From Mycobacteroides immunogenum (GTDB taxonomy: Bacteria; Actinomycetota; Actinomycetes; Mycobacteriales; Mycobacteriaceae), in the NCBI RefSeq assembly GCF_001605725.1, contig NZ_CP011530.1:2852001-2916000 (forward strand): a stretch of DNA of 64,000 nucleotides, read 5' to 3'. Positions 42,381 through 50,620 of the stretch are shown one piece after another. How positions within the stretch are numbered: position 1 is the first letter of the stretch; each line of letters starts with the position of its first letter. The notes beneath the pieces were generated by a model. That model was not told the origin of the DNA, did no database searches, and saw only the letters and a list, made by a program, of their open reading frames with translations. Made by a program: the position numbers and the translations under genes.

Positions 42381-43472
42381 ATGGGGACAATGCAACCGAA
42401 CCAAAACTTGCGCGCGTATGTGGCTTTGTCGCAGAGCGTTTCGGCTTCGCAATGGGAGGCCAGGAACCGGGTCGACGAGGTGCCCGATCGCACGCCCTAT
42501 GGATTGCACCGGTTGGCCAACTACGGTGTGACACCGACTTTCAGCGACTTCGCGGTTGCCCCTCGTCTTGCGCGGATTGCCGGCCAGATTCGTTACCGCA
42601 GCGGTGACCTGGAAATCCTGGAGACCGTGGCCGACCGGAACGCACGGCGCCATAGCGACATCGTCTTCTGTTATGACGAACGCACCGGGGTACCCGCGGC
42701 GGCCGCGTCGCGTATCGGTATGAGCCCGCCGGTGGTGACCGGAGTGGGCTGGCTGACCGCGCCCGCGGATACCCCGCCCATCCAGCGGCGGCTCGCACAG
42801 TACGCATTGGCGCGCAGTGCGGCGGTGTTTTCGCAGTCCCCTCCCCAGGTCGAACTGCTCTCCCGAACCTGGGGTGTCGACGATGCGCGGCTGCACTTCG
42901 CGCCGGTGGGCATCGATACCGATTTCTATTGTGAGCAACCGTGGCCGGAGGCGACCGCTCCCCTGGTGGTCAGCGCGGGTGAGGACGTGCACCGCGATCA
43001 TGCACTTCTGGTCGCGGCGGTGCTTGCCGCCCGCGAGCGCTGCCCCGGCCTGCGCCTCGAATTGGCGACGGCTCTGCCAGTGAACGCGCCGCCCGAGGTG
43101 GTCACACTGCGCACCGAACGTCTCTACGGGCGGATGCGCGACTTGTACCGGCGCTCTTCTATCGTGGCGATCGCGGTGCGGCCCAACGTGATTACCGGTT
43201 CCGGCCTCACCGTGGTACTGGAGGCGATGGCTAGCGGCCGACCGGTGGTGATGACCGGAAATCCCGGGATATCGCACTACCTGCGTCACAACGTTGAGGG
43301 CATCTTGGTGCCGCCCGGTGACCCCGGCGCCTTCGCTCGCGCGATCGTCGAATTGGCCCAGGATCCCGTCCGCGCGCGCGCCCTGGGGCAGGCAGGAGCG
43401 CAGCGGGCGCGGACGGAGTTCAGTTCCGAACGGATGGCTGAGCATTTCGCGAGCATTATGCATGGGGTCTAG
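42381..43472 (+). CDS. Glycosyltransferase family 4
   Basis: This GT-B glycosyltransferase of about 363 residues ends with the donor-site segment GSGLTVVLEAMASGRPVVMTGNPG (about 275-298) and a ILVPPGDPGAFARAI block. The N-terminal domain contains the acceptor-like loop SQSPPQVELLSRTWGVDDAR. ATG at 42381 is used; ATG 42390 is equally possible. The start lies 23 bases from the divergent flippase start, and the 3' end overlaps the WecG-like gene by four bases. Sugar specificity is unknown. Confidence 0.83.
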   Translation: MGTMQPNQNLRAYVALSQSVSASQWEARNRVDEVPDRTPYGLHRLANYGVTPTFSDFAVAPRLARIAGQIRYRSGDLEILETVADRNARRHSDIVFCYDERTGVPAAAASRIGMSPPVVTGVGWLTAPADTPPIQRRLAQYALARSAAVFSQSPPQVELLSRTWGVDDARLHFAPVGIDTDFYCEQPWPEATAPLVVSAGEDVHRDHALLVAAVLAARERCPGLRLELATALPVNAPPEVVTLRTERLYGRMRDLYRRSSIVAIAVRPNVITGSGLTVVLEAMASGRPVVMTGNPGISHYLRHNVEGILVPPGDPGAFARAIVELAQDPVRARALGQAGAQRARTEFSSERMAEHFASIMHGV

Positions 43473-44272
43473 CTACCGCGCGCGCCGAGATTGCCGGGCA
43501 TGATCTCCGCTTTCCGTAACCGCGCCAGTGCTGCCGGCCCCTGGAGCAGGTATCGGCGGGCCATCCGCCGCGGTTCACGGCCCAACCGGTAGGACCATTC
43601 CAAACCACAGCGCCGCATCCACTGCGGTGCGCGCACGGCGGCCCCCGCAAGAAAGTCCGCGGACGCACCGAAAGCCAGCAGCACCGCGGCGCCCGTCGCG
43701 ATACCGTGACGGGCGATCCACAACTCCTGCAAAGGTTTTCCAAGCCCTACCACGAGAAGGTCAGTGCCCGCGAGAGCGATGCTGTGGGCGAGGGCCGCGC
43801 TGTGTGTCGGGTCGGTGAGATCGCTACGGTCCGGTGCCCAGAAGCCGGAGACCGCAAGGTCTGGATAGCGATCATCGATCACTGCGCGCAGCTGTTCGTG
43901 CGTCTGTGCCAGTCCGCCCAGAAACCCGACGCGCTGTCCCAACCGGGTCGCTTGTTCCAGTAAAAGAGGCAGTAAGTCGGCACCGGTGAGCCGCGGCCAT
44001 TTCTGTCCGGTCCTGACCCTCGCGCGCGCCATGATGGGCGCACCATCGGCCAGCATCAACCAATTCAGCTGCGGCCCGAGCTGGGCGCAGTCAGGAATGG
44101 AACGGCCGGCTCCGAAGTGATGCAGATGATCCAGGTTCACCGAGCCGACGACGAGCGGCCTGCCTACCGGCCGACGAGCTGCCTCGGCAAGTACATCCCC
44201 TGTCGAGCAAAGATCTACCGTCACCCCGGAGACCGTCATTCGCACCGGCGGGCCCAGCGCTTCTGTTGACAC
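43469..44272 (-). CDS. WecG/TagA/CpsF-family glycosyltransferase
   Basis: This glycosyltransferase of about 267 residues has the WecG/TagA signature series: VNLDHLHHFG, LADGAPIMARAR, LTGADLLPLLLEQA, RVGFLGG, VVGLGKPLQELWIARHG and FGASADFLAGAAVRAPQWMRRCGLEWSYRL. Such enzymes add ManNAcA, ManNAc or similar sugars to a lipid-linked intermediate. The start is uncertain: GTG 44272 is used, ATG 44239 is an alternative, and TTG 44311 is less likely. Confidence 0.87.
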   Translation of the reverse strand: MSTEALGPPVRMTVSGVTVDLCSTGDVLAEAARRPVGRPLVVGSVNLDHLHHFGAGRSIPDCAQLGPQLNWLMLADGAPIMARARVRTGQKWPRLTGADLLPLLLEQATRLGQRVGFLGGLAQTHEQLRAVIDDRYPDLAVSGFWAPDRSDLTDPTHSAALAHSIALAGTDLLVVGLGKPLQELWIARHGIATGAAVLLAFGASADFLAGAAVRAPQWMRRCGLEWSYRLGREPRRMARRYLLQGPAALARLRKAEIMPGNLGARGS

Positions 44273-44401
44273 GGCGGACAGCCTAGCGCTGCGATGCCAT
44301 CCGCTTGGCAAGTGTGGGTTATGCTCGTGACCAATAACGCTGGTTATGGGGACGGCGGGCCTACCGCGGATAGTCCGGACGATAGCGAGAGTCGGAGCGC
44401 C

Positions 44402-45328
44402 GTGAACGTCAATGACCTGGTCAAGCGGATCCTGAACCGGCGCATCGCGCTGTTTCTGGTGGTTCTGCTGGTGGGCGCGGCGGGCGCGTACGGCTACACC
44501 AAGGGTGTGACGGTGCGGGCATCCACGGCCTCGGCGGTGGTAGTACCGCCACCGACGTACTCCTCGACCGGTGACACGCTCGGTGCCAATCCGATGTTGA
44601 ACCTGTCACCGGAGAAGGCGCAGCTGGCTGGGATTCTGGCCACCTCCATGTCCAGCCAGCCCGCGCAGGCCGCCATCGCGGCCGCCGCTCCGGGGGTGGA
44701 TTACAAGGTCTCCAACGCCATAGATCTCGGGCCCAACAATCAGCAACCGTCCCCTCAGCTCTCGATTCTGGTGCTCTGCGGCGACACCTCGGATTGTCAG
44801 GCCGGTGCGGCGGCGCTGCTGGATGTCGCGCGCGACAATTTGACCAAACTGCAGGTGGGCGCCTCCGTATCGCCGGAGAACTGGGCCAGCCTCACCGTGC
44901 TGCAGGAACCCACCGCGCCGGTGGTGATGTCCACCAGCTCGATGAAGTCCGCCGGTTCGCTGGCGGTCGCGGCGCTGCTGGGCGGAATCATCGTGCTGTT
45001 GGTGTACGACGCACTTGTGACCCGTCGCCGCAAAGAAAAGTCCGAACCGAAGTCGACCGACACACAGCCGCCGGCGAAGACTGCCCCATCGCACGACGCG
45101 GGCGAGTCGGCCATGACGACCGGGTCGGTACAGGTGCCTGCGGCGGCAGCTTCCGACGGCGAGGGCCGCGATTCAGCAAACAAGTCGACACCGATGGTCA
45201 TCGATGACGATCTTGACGACGTTGAGATCGACGACGAGGCACTGGCCCAAGCGGTGCTGAACTGGACTCCTCCCCGACTGACCGATTTCCGGAGCTGGCG
45301 TGACGATAAGCCTGCCCCGGATCGGTAG
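44402..45328 (+). CDS. Wzz-like chain-length/polymerisation protein
   Basis: This membrane protein of about 308 residues has TM1 near the start (IALFLVVLLVGAAGAYGYTK) and TM2 near residue 185 (SLAVAALLGGIIVLLVYDAL), with an external loop between them, as in Wzz/PCP co-polymerases. The C-terminal cytoplasmic tail is very acidic (DDDLDDVEIDDEALAQAV). GTG at 44402 is preceded by CGGAGC; in-frame ATGs at 44321 and 44294 would add 27 or 36 residues. It precedes the O-antigen ligase-like gene, which overlaps its end by 29 bases. Confidence 0.75.
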   Translation: MNVNDLVKRILNRRIALFLVVLLVGAAGAYGYTKGVTVRASTASAVVVPPPTYSSTGDTLGANPMLNLSPEKAQLAGILATSMSSQPAQAAIAAAAPGVDYKVSNAIDLGPNNQQPSPQLSILVLCGDTSDCQAGAAALLDVARDNLTKLQVGASVSPENWASLTVLQEPTAPVVMSTSSMKSAGSLAVAALLGGIIVLLVYDALVTRRRKEKSEPKSTDTQPPAKTAPSHDAGESAMTTGSVQVPAAAASDGEGRDSANKSTPMVIDDDLDDVEIDDEALAQAVLNWTPPRLTDFRSWRDDKPAPDR

Positions 45329-46643
45329 CGCACGCCGAACGGTCCGCGACGGCGGACCGGATATCGTCACGTTCGCGGCCTCGGCCCTGATCGTGCTCTT
45401 GGGCACCCGTCAGGTCTATGCGGTCTACGCGCTGAAGGGATTGAGCCCAGCACAGGTCGCGTTGACGCTCATCGGCGCACTCGGCATCTATTGGGTGCTT
45501 TCCGGGCAGCGCCTCACCCTGGGAGCGCGAGGCCTGTCTATCGCGATCCTCGTCTCGCTGCTGACCACTGTGGTGTCCTTCAATGTCGTGACCACCCGGA
45601 TCCTTCCGCAGGCCGGGTTGATACAAGCCGGGCAGGGCATGGCCGCCTTCGCGGTCACCGTGGTGACGCTCATCGGCTTCGTCTTCCTCTTTGCCGCCCA
45701 ACCCCACAACTCCGCGCGAACCATCGAGATCTTGTTGAAGGCGCTTCTCATCGGTGGGGCCATCACCGCGACCCTGGCGCTGGTTCAGTTCGCGACCGGT
45801 CTCGACGTCGCGGCGATGATCCGAATTCCCGGAATCATGAAATTCCGCGACACCGGTGTCGCGCACGACATCGTGCGTGAGGGTGTGGTGCGTGCGCAGG
45901 GTGCTGCCGCGCACGCACTCGAACTCAGCGCGGTGCTCACAGCCATCGCGCCCATTGGGCTGGCGCTGGTGTACAGCGCCAAAGCGGGTGGCAGGAAAAC
46001 CTGGCCATGGGCCGTCTTGACGGCCGTGGTGATCGCAGGCTCCGTGGTCACGGTCTCCCGATCCGCGTTTATCGGATTGGCCGCCGCCGTGCTGGTGATG
46101 GCATGGCGCTGGCCGGTGCGCCGCCTTGTCGGATTACTCTGCGCCGCGGCCGGAACAGCGGCGCTCGCGGCCGTCAGTGGCCTCGGTGTCTTCGACGCGA
46201 TCGTCAGCACCTTCATGGGCAGCGCCGATGATCCGTCCCTGCAATCGCGGGCCCGCGGAATCGACTATGTGATGGCGCACTGGACCGAACATTTTTGGTT
46301 GGGGCAAGGGTCGTTCACCTACCCGTTGGGTCCCGAACAACCGGTTCTCGACAACGAATACCTCAGCAGGCTGATCGAGGGTGGTGTCGTGGGCCTGCTT
46401 GCCCTGGTCGTTCTGATGATCACCGCGATCGGGTATGCCGGTACGGCACGCAATCACTGCACGGACACCGCCATCACGGAACTGATCAACGGAGTGCTCG
46501 GTGCGCTCGTAGCACTGACGGTGGTGAGCACCGTGCTGGATGTGTCTGCTTTTCAACAAGTTTCGATGGTCCGCTGGCTGCTGATTGTGCTGTCGGGCGC
46601 CGCCTGGGCCATGGTGAGACGAAACAAGGAAGTACCGACGTGA
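45300..46643 (+). CDS. O-antigen ligase/polymerase-family membrane protein (Wzy/WaaL-like)
   Basis: This 447-residue protein has about 10-12 helices. A large periplasmic loop near residues 300-350 contains the O-antigen ligase/polymerase type pattern SLQSRARGIDYVMAHWTEHFWLGQGSFTY, followed by LDNEYLSRLIEGGVVGLLALV. It should polymerise or ligate repeat units outside the membrane. The GTG start at 45300 overlaps the Wzz-like gene, implying coupling. Sequence does not separate polymerase from ligase. Confidence 0.83.
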   Translation: MTISLPRIGSARRTVRDGGPDIVTFAASALIVLLGTRQVYAVYALKGLSPAQVALTLIGALGIYWVLSGQRLTLGARGLSIAILVSLLTTVVSFNVVTTRILPQAGLIQAGQGMAAFAVTVVTLIGFVFLFAAQPHNSARTIEILLKALLIGGAITATLALVQFATGLDVAAMIRIPGIMKFRDTGVAHDIVREGVVRAQGAAAHALELSAVLTAIAPIGLALVYSAKAGGRKTWPWAVLTAVVIAGSVVTVSRSAFIGLAAAVLVMAWRWPVRRLVGLLCAAAGTAALAAVSGLGVFDAIVSTFMGSADDPSLQSRARGIDYVMAHWTEHFWLGQGSFTYPLGPEQPVLDNEYLSRLIEGGVVGLLALVVLMITAIGYAGTARNHCTDTAITELINGVLGALVALTVVSTVLDVSAFQQVSMVRWLLIVLSGAAWAMVRRNKEVPT

Positions 46644-47977
46644 CGCACAGAGGCTTCGAACGATCCAACGCGTGGCAGACCCGGCTGCATCGCGCGGTGC
46701 CGGGAGGCGCGCATACCTACGCGCGCGGTGCCGATCAGTACCCGCTGGGCATGGCGCCGGTGCTGACCCGCGGATTGGGTGCACGGGTATGGGACGCCGA
46801 CGACAACGCCTACGTGGAATACGGCATGGGCCTGCGCGCGATCACTCTCGGTCACGCGTACGCCCCTGTCGTCGAGGCGGTTCGTGAAACCCTAAACCAG
46901 GGAGTGAGTTTCAGCCGCCCCACGGTGTTCGAAGCGCAAGCCGCCGAGGATTTTCTGCGCACCGTACCGACTGCCGAGATGGTCAAGTTCGCCAAAAACG
47001 GGTCCGATGTCACCACTGCCGCACTTCGCCTGGCGCGTGCCGTGACCGGACGGACGATGGTCGCGGTGTGCCATCAGCCGTTCTTCTCCACCGACGATTG
47101 GTTCATCGGAACCACCGAGATGAATGCCGGCATCCCCAAAACCGCCACCGCAGAGGTCGTCAGGTTCAACTACAACGATCTCGGCTCGCTGACAGCACTT
47201 TTCGAGCAGTACCCCGGTGAGATCGCCTGCGTCATCATGGAGGCCGCCAGTGCCGCGGCCGAGCCGGCGCCCGGGTTTTTGGAGTCCGTACGGGCACTGT
47301 GCACCAATCACGGAGCTCTGTTGGTTTTCGACGAGATCATCACTGGCTTTCGCTGGTCGCGCGCCGGCGCCCAGGCGGTCTACGGCGTCACTCCAGATCT
47401 GTCCTGCTGGGGTAAGGCGATGGGCAACGGATTCGCGATCGCCGCGCTGGCAGGCAAGAGGGCGTACATGGAGCGCGGCGGTCTGCGCACCGACGATCCT
47501 CGAACATTTCTGCTCTCCACCACCAATGGGCCAGAAGCCGTGGGGCTGGCGGCGTTTCGTGCTGTGGTGCAGGCCTACCGGGACGACGCGCCAGTACACG
47601 CCATGGAGGCAGCGGGCCGCCGCCTCGCCGATGCTGTGGCCATAGCCACCGCGGAACATGATGTGGGCGAATACATCCGGACCATCGGTCGCCCATCGTG
47701 CCTCACCTTTACGAGCCTAGGGCCGGATGGACAGCCCTCGCAGGCCTATCGGGCATTACTGCTTCAGGAACTATTGCGCCGTGGAGTACTGGGACAGTCA
47801 TTTGTGATCTCGGCCGCACACACCGCCGCCGACATCGAGGTGACTGTCGATGCCGTGCGCGGGGCCGCCGAGATCTACCGGCGTGCTCTGGACGCCGGGA
47901 GCACCGAAGAATTCCTGGTGGGCCCGCCGGTCGCGCCGGCGCTGCGGTCGCTCGCCGCGCCCAGACGCATCCGCTAA
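46640..47977 (+). CDS. GSA 2,1-aminomutase-like class III aminotransferase
   Basis: This 445-residue PLP enzyme of the HemL/class III group has HAVPGGAHTYARG-like RAVPGGAHTYARG near the start and VKFAKNGSDVTTAALRLARA. The PLP-pocket motif is LVFDEIITGFRWS, and the Schiff-base Lys lies in SCWGKAMGNGF. It is not the tetrapyrrole HemL by context: the GTG start at 46640 overlaps the O-antigen ligase-like stop in a polysaccharide operon. Related enzymes occur in capsule or teichuronic-type clusters. It may aminate or isomerise a repeat-unit component. A longer frame to 46295 inside the previous gene is rejected. Confidence 0.83.
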   Translation: MTHRGFERSNAWQTRLHRAVPGGAHTYARGADQYPLGMAPVLTRGLGARVWDADDNAYVEYGMGLRAITLGHAYAPVVEAVRETLNQGVSFSRPTVFEAQAAEDFLRTVPTAEMVKFAKNGSDVTTAALRLARAVTGRTMVAVCHQPFFSTDDWFIGTTEMNAGIPKTATAEVVRFNYNDLGSLTALFEQYPGEIACVIMEAASAAAEPAPGFLESVRALCTNHGALLVFDEIITGFRWSRAGAQAVYGVTPDLSCWGKAMGNGFAIAALAGKRAYMERGGLRTDDPRTFLLSTTNGPEAVGLAAFRAVVQAYRDDAPVHAMEAAGRRLADAVAIATAEHDVGEYIRTIGRPSCLTFTSLGPDGQPSQAYRALLLQELLRRGVLGQSFVISAAHTAADIEVTVDAVRGAAEIYRRALDAGSTEEFLVGPPVAPALRSLAAPRRIR

Positions 47978-48106
47978 GAGCATCCATCGCATGGGTTCAG
48001 GCGTTTACCGCCCTACGTTGGTCTCGTTGGCGTATTAGTAAATGTGGCCCGTATCGCGTTGATCTTGTCCTGCAACTACTACTACGCTGCGTCGTAGGAG
48101 GTGGCG

Positions 48107-49561
48107 ATGAACGCCCTGGATGTATCCCGATGGCAGTTCGGTATCACCACCGTGTACCACTTCGTCTTGGTGCCGTTGACCATTGGGCTCGCACCCTTGA
48201 TCGCCCTCATGCAGACGGCCTGGGTGGTGACCGGAAACAACTCGTGGTATCGACTGACCAAGTTCTTCGGCAAGTTGTTTCTCATCAACTTCGCGCTGGG
48301 CGTAGCGACCGGAATCGTGCAGGAATTCCAGTTCGGTATGAACTGGAGCGAGTACTCGCGTTTTGTCGGCGACGTATTCGGCGCTCCCCTGGCGCTGGAA
48401 GGCCTGGTCGCCTTCTTCCTGGAATCAACCTTTCTGGGTCTGTGGATATTCGGGTGGACTCGGCTGCCCAAACTGGTTCATCTGGCCTGTATCTGGATGG
48501 TAGCCATCGGGGTCAACGCGTCGGCCTTCTTCATTATCGCCGCCAACTCCTTCATGCAGCACCCCGTCGGTGCCGTCTACAACCCCGAGACGGGTCGCGC
48601 GGAGCTCACCAGCATCACCGAACTGCTCACCAACAACACGGCATTGGCAGCATTCCCGCACACCGTCGCCGGATCCTTGCTGACCGCCGGCACATTCGTC
48701 GCCGGTATCTGCGGATGGTGGATGGTGCGCTCACACAAGCTCGGAACGCTCGACGACGCGCGCACGATGTACCGGCCCGCCGCAATCGGCGGGTGCGCGG
48801 TCATGATCCTGGCCGGGGTCGCGTTGGGGGCCACCGGAGATGTTCAGGGCAAGCTGATGTTCCAACAGCAGCCCATGAAGATGGCCTCTGCCGAATCGCT
48901 CTGCTTCACCGAGAAGGACCCCAAGTTTTCGGTATTGACGGTGGGCACTCACAACAACTGTGCCAGCGTTATACACGCCATCTCTCTGCCCTATATCCTG
49001 CCGTTCCTTGCGGAGAGCAAATTCACCGGCGTCACCCTCCAGGGAGTCGAAAACCTGCAGAAGGAGTACGAGCAGAAGTTCGGTCCGCGCAACTACCGGC
49101 CCAATCTGTTTGTGACCTACTGGTCCTTCCGCATGATGATCGGACTTGCCGCCGGGTCAGCCCTGCTGGCATTGGCCGGACTTTGGGTCACCCGCCGCGG
49201 GCGGATCCCCAATCAGCGCTGGTTCGCCTGGCTGTCAATCCTGGCCATCCCGACGCCCTTTCTGGCCAACAGCGCCGGGTGGGTGTTCACCGAAATGGGT
49301 CGCCAACCGTGGGTGGTAGCACCCAATCCCACGGGGGTGGAACAGATTCGGCTCACGGTCGACATGGCGGTGTCACACCATTCGGCAGCGACGGTCTGGT
49401 TGTCACTGATCACCTTCACGCTGCTGTACGGAGCGCTCGGCGTCGTGTGGTTCTGGCTCATCCGCCGCTACACGATTGAAGGCCCCCTCGAGCATGACGC
49501 CGAGCCCGCCCCGCCCGCTACCGGCGACGACAGCGTCAAACCACTGTCGTTCGCCTACTGA
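48107..49561 (+). CDS. cydA: Cytochrome bd quinol oxidase subunit I
   Basis: This 484-residue respiratory oxidase subunit carries haems b558, b595 and d. Conserved features include the N-terminal haem-ligand His in YHFVLVPLTIGL, the haem-site Glu in LALEGLVAFFLEST, and the GRQPW motif near the C-terminal part (EMGRQPWVVA). AGGAGGTG precedes ATG 48107; a GTG at 48101 is a weaker start. It heads cydA-cydB-cydD-cydC. The bd oxidase supports respiration at low oxygen and under cytochrome bcc-aa3 inhibition. Confidence 0.97.
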   Translation: MNALDVSRWQFGITTVYHFVLVPLTIGLAPLIALMQTAWVVTGNNSWYRLTKFFGKLFLINFALGVATGIVQEFQFGMNWSEYSRFVGDVFGAPLALEGLVAFFLESTFLGLWIFGWTRLPKLVHLACIWMVAIGVNASAFFIIAANSFMQHPVGAVYNPETGRAELTSITELLTNNTALAAFPHTVAGSLLTAGTFVAGICGWWMVRSHKLGTLDDARTMYRPAAIGGCAVMILAGVALGATGDVQGKLMFQQQPMKMASAESLCFTEKDPKFSVLTVGTHNNCASVIHAISLPYILPFLAESKFTGVTLQGVENLQKEYEQKFGPRNYRPNLFVTYWSFRMMIGLAAGSALLALAGLWVTRRGRIPNQRWFAWLSILAIPTPFLANSAGWVFTEMGRQPWVVAPNPTGVEQIRLTVDMAVSHHSAATVWLSLITFTLLYGALGVVWFWLIRRYTIEGPLEHDAEPAPPATGDDSVKPLSFAY

Positions 49562-49591
49562 CCCGACCAGGCACGTAAGGAGGTTCCGAAC

Positions 49592-50620
49592 ATGAATCCG
49601 ACCACATTGCAACAGTTCTGGTTCGTCGTCGTGGCGGTGCTTTTCCTGGGGTTCTTGGTACTGGAAGGCTTCGATTTCGGCGTCGGGATGCTGATGCATC
49701 CACTTGGGCACGGGGACGATCGCCGGCGGCGCGCCGTACTCAACACGATCGGCCCGGTATGGGACGGCAACGAGGTCTGGCTGATCACCGCCGGTGGCGC
49801 CATGTTCGCCGCGTTCCCGCACTGGTACGCGACCGTATTCTCCGGCCTGTACATCCCACTCTTGCTGATCCTCGTGTCCATGATTCTGCGGGTGGTCGCC
49901 ATCGAATGGCGCGGAAAGATCGACGATCCGCGCTGGCGTGCACGGTGCGATCTCGGGATCGCCATCGGCTCCTGGATACCGGCGCTGCTGTGGGGTGTGG
50001 CCTTCTCATCGCTGCTCGCCGGATTGCCCGTGGACCATGCCAAACAGCTCGCCCTGACTGTCGGTGACGTCCTGCGGCCGTACGTGCTACTCGGTGGCGT
50101 GGTGTTCGTAGGGGTTTTCGCCTTCCATGGCGCGCTCTTCCTTTCGCTGAAAACCGCTGGAGCGGTCCGCGAAGACGCTGTCGCGCTGGCCCGCAAGCTG
50201 GCGGTGCCGGTGATAATTGCTGCCGGCGGCTACGGACTGTGGACACAGCTCGCCTACGGCAAGTCCTGGACATGGATAGCGCTCGCCATCGCCGCGCTGT
50301 CATTGGTGGGCGCGGCAGCGGCGTCCCGGGTTTCCCGCGACGGCTGGGCCTTCGCGTGCACCTGTCTGACGGTGGTCTCGGTGGTGGTGTTGCTCTTCGG
50401 CTCGCTGTACCCGAATCTGATTGTGTCCAGCCTTGATCCGGCCTACAACCTGACTATCGTCAATGCGTCCTCCAGCCCGTACACGCTCAAGGTGATGAGT
50501 TGGGCGGCTGCGGTCACCGCGCCTGTCGTGCTGATCTATCAGGGCTGGACCTACTGGGTGTTTCGTCAGCGCATCTCGGCCGAACAGATTCCCGATCCCG
50601 TCGGGCTGCCTGTGCGATGA
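49592..50620 (+). CDS. cydB: Cytochrome bd quinol oxidase subunit II
   Basis: This 342-residue partner of CydA has about eight helices. It starts with the CydB block LQQFWFVVVAVLFLGFLVLEGFDFGVGML, then GPVWDGNEVWLITAGGAMFAAFP. AAGGAGG lies seven bases before ATG 49592. It overlaps cydD by four bases. It stabilises the haem-bearing subunit and forms the quinol oxidase heterodimer in the cytoplasmic membrane. Confidence 0.97.
   Translation: MNPTTLQQFWFVVVAVLFLGFLVLEGFDFGVGMLMHPLGHGDDRRRRAVLNTIGPVWDGNEVWLITAGGAMFAAFPHWYATVFSGLYIPLLLILVSMILRVVAIEWRGKIDDPRWRARCDLGIAIGSWIPALLWGVAFSSLLAGLPVDHAKQLALTVGDVLRPYVLLGGVVFVGVFAFHGALFLSLKTAGAVREDAVALARKLAVPVIIAAGGYGLWTQLAYGKSWTWIALAIAALSLVGAAAASRVSRDGWAFACTCLTVVSVVVLLFGSLYPNLIVSSLDPAYNLTIVNASSSPYTLKVMSWAAAVTAPVVLIYQGWTYWVFRQRISAEQIPDPVGLPVR

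Noticed and set aside
42358..42534. N-terminal extension of the Wzx-like flippase.
   Set aside because: It would overlap the divergent glycosyltransferase gene and lacks membrane or family similarity.
48082..48097. Short inverted repeat CTACG-N6-CGTAG overlapping the cydA ribosome-binding site.
   Set aside because: The arms are only five bases and no known regulator consensus fits; it may affect translation, but there is no support beyond the pairing.
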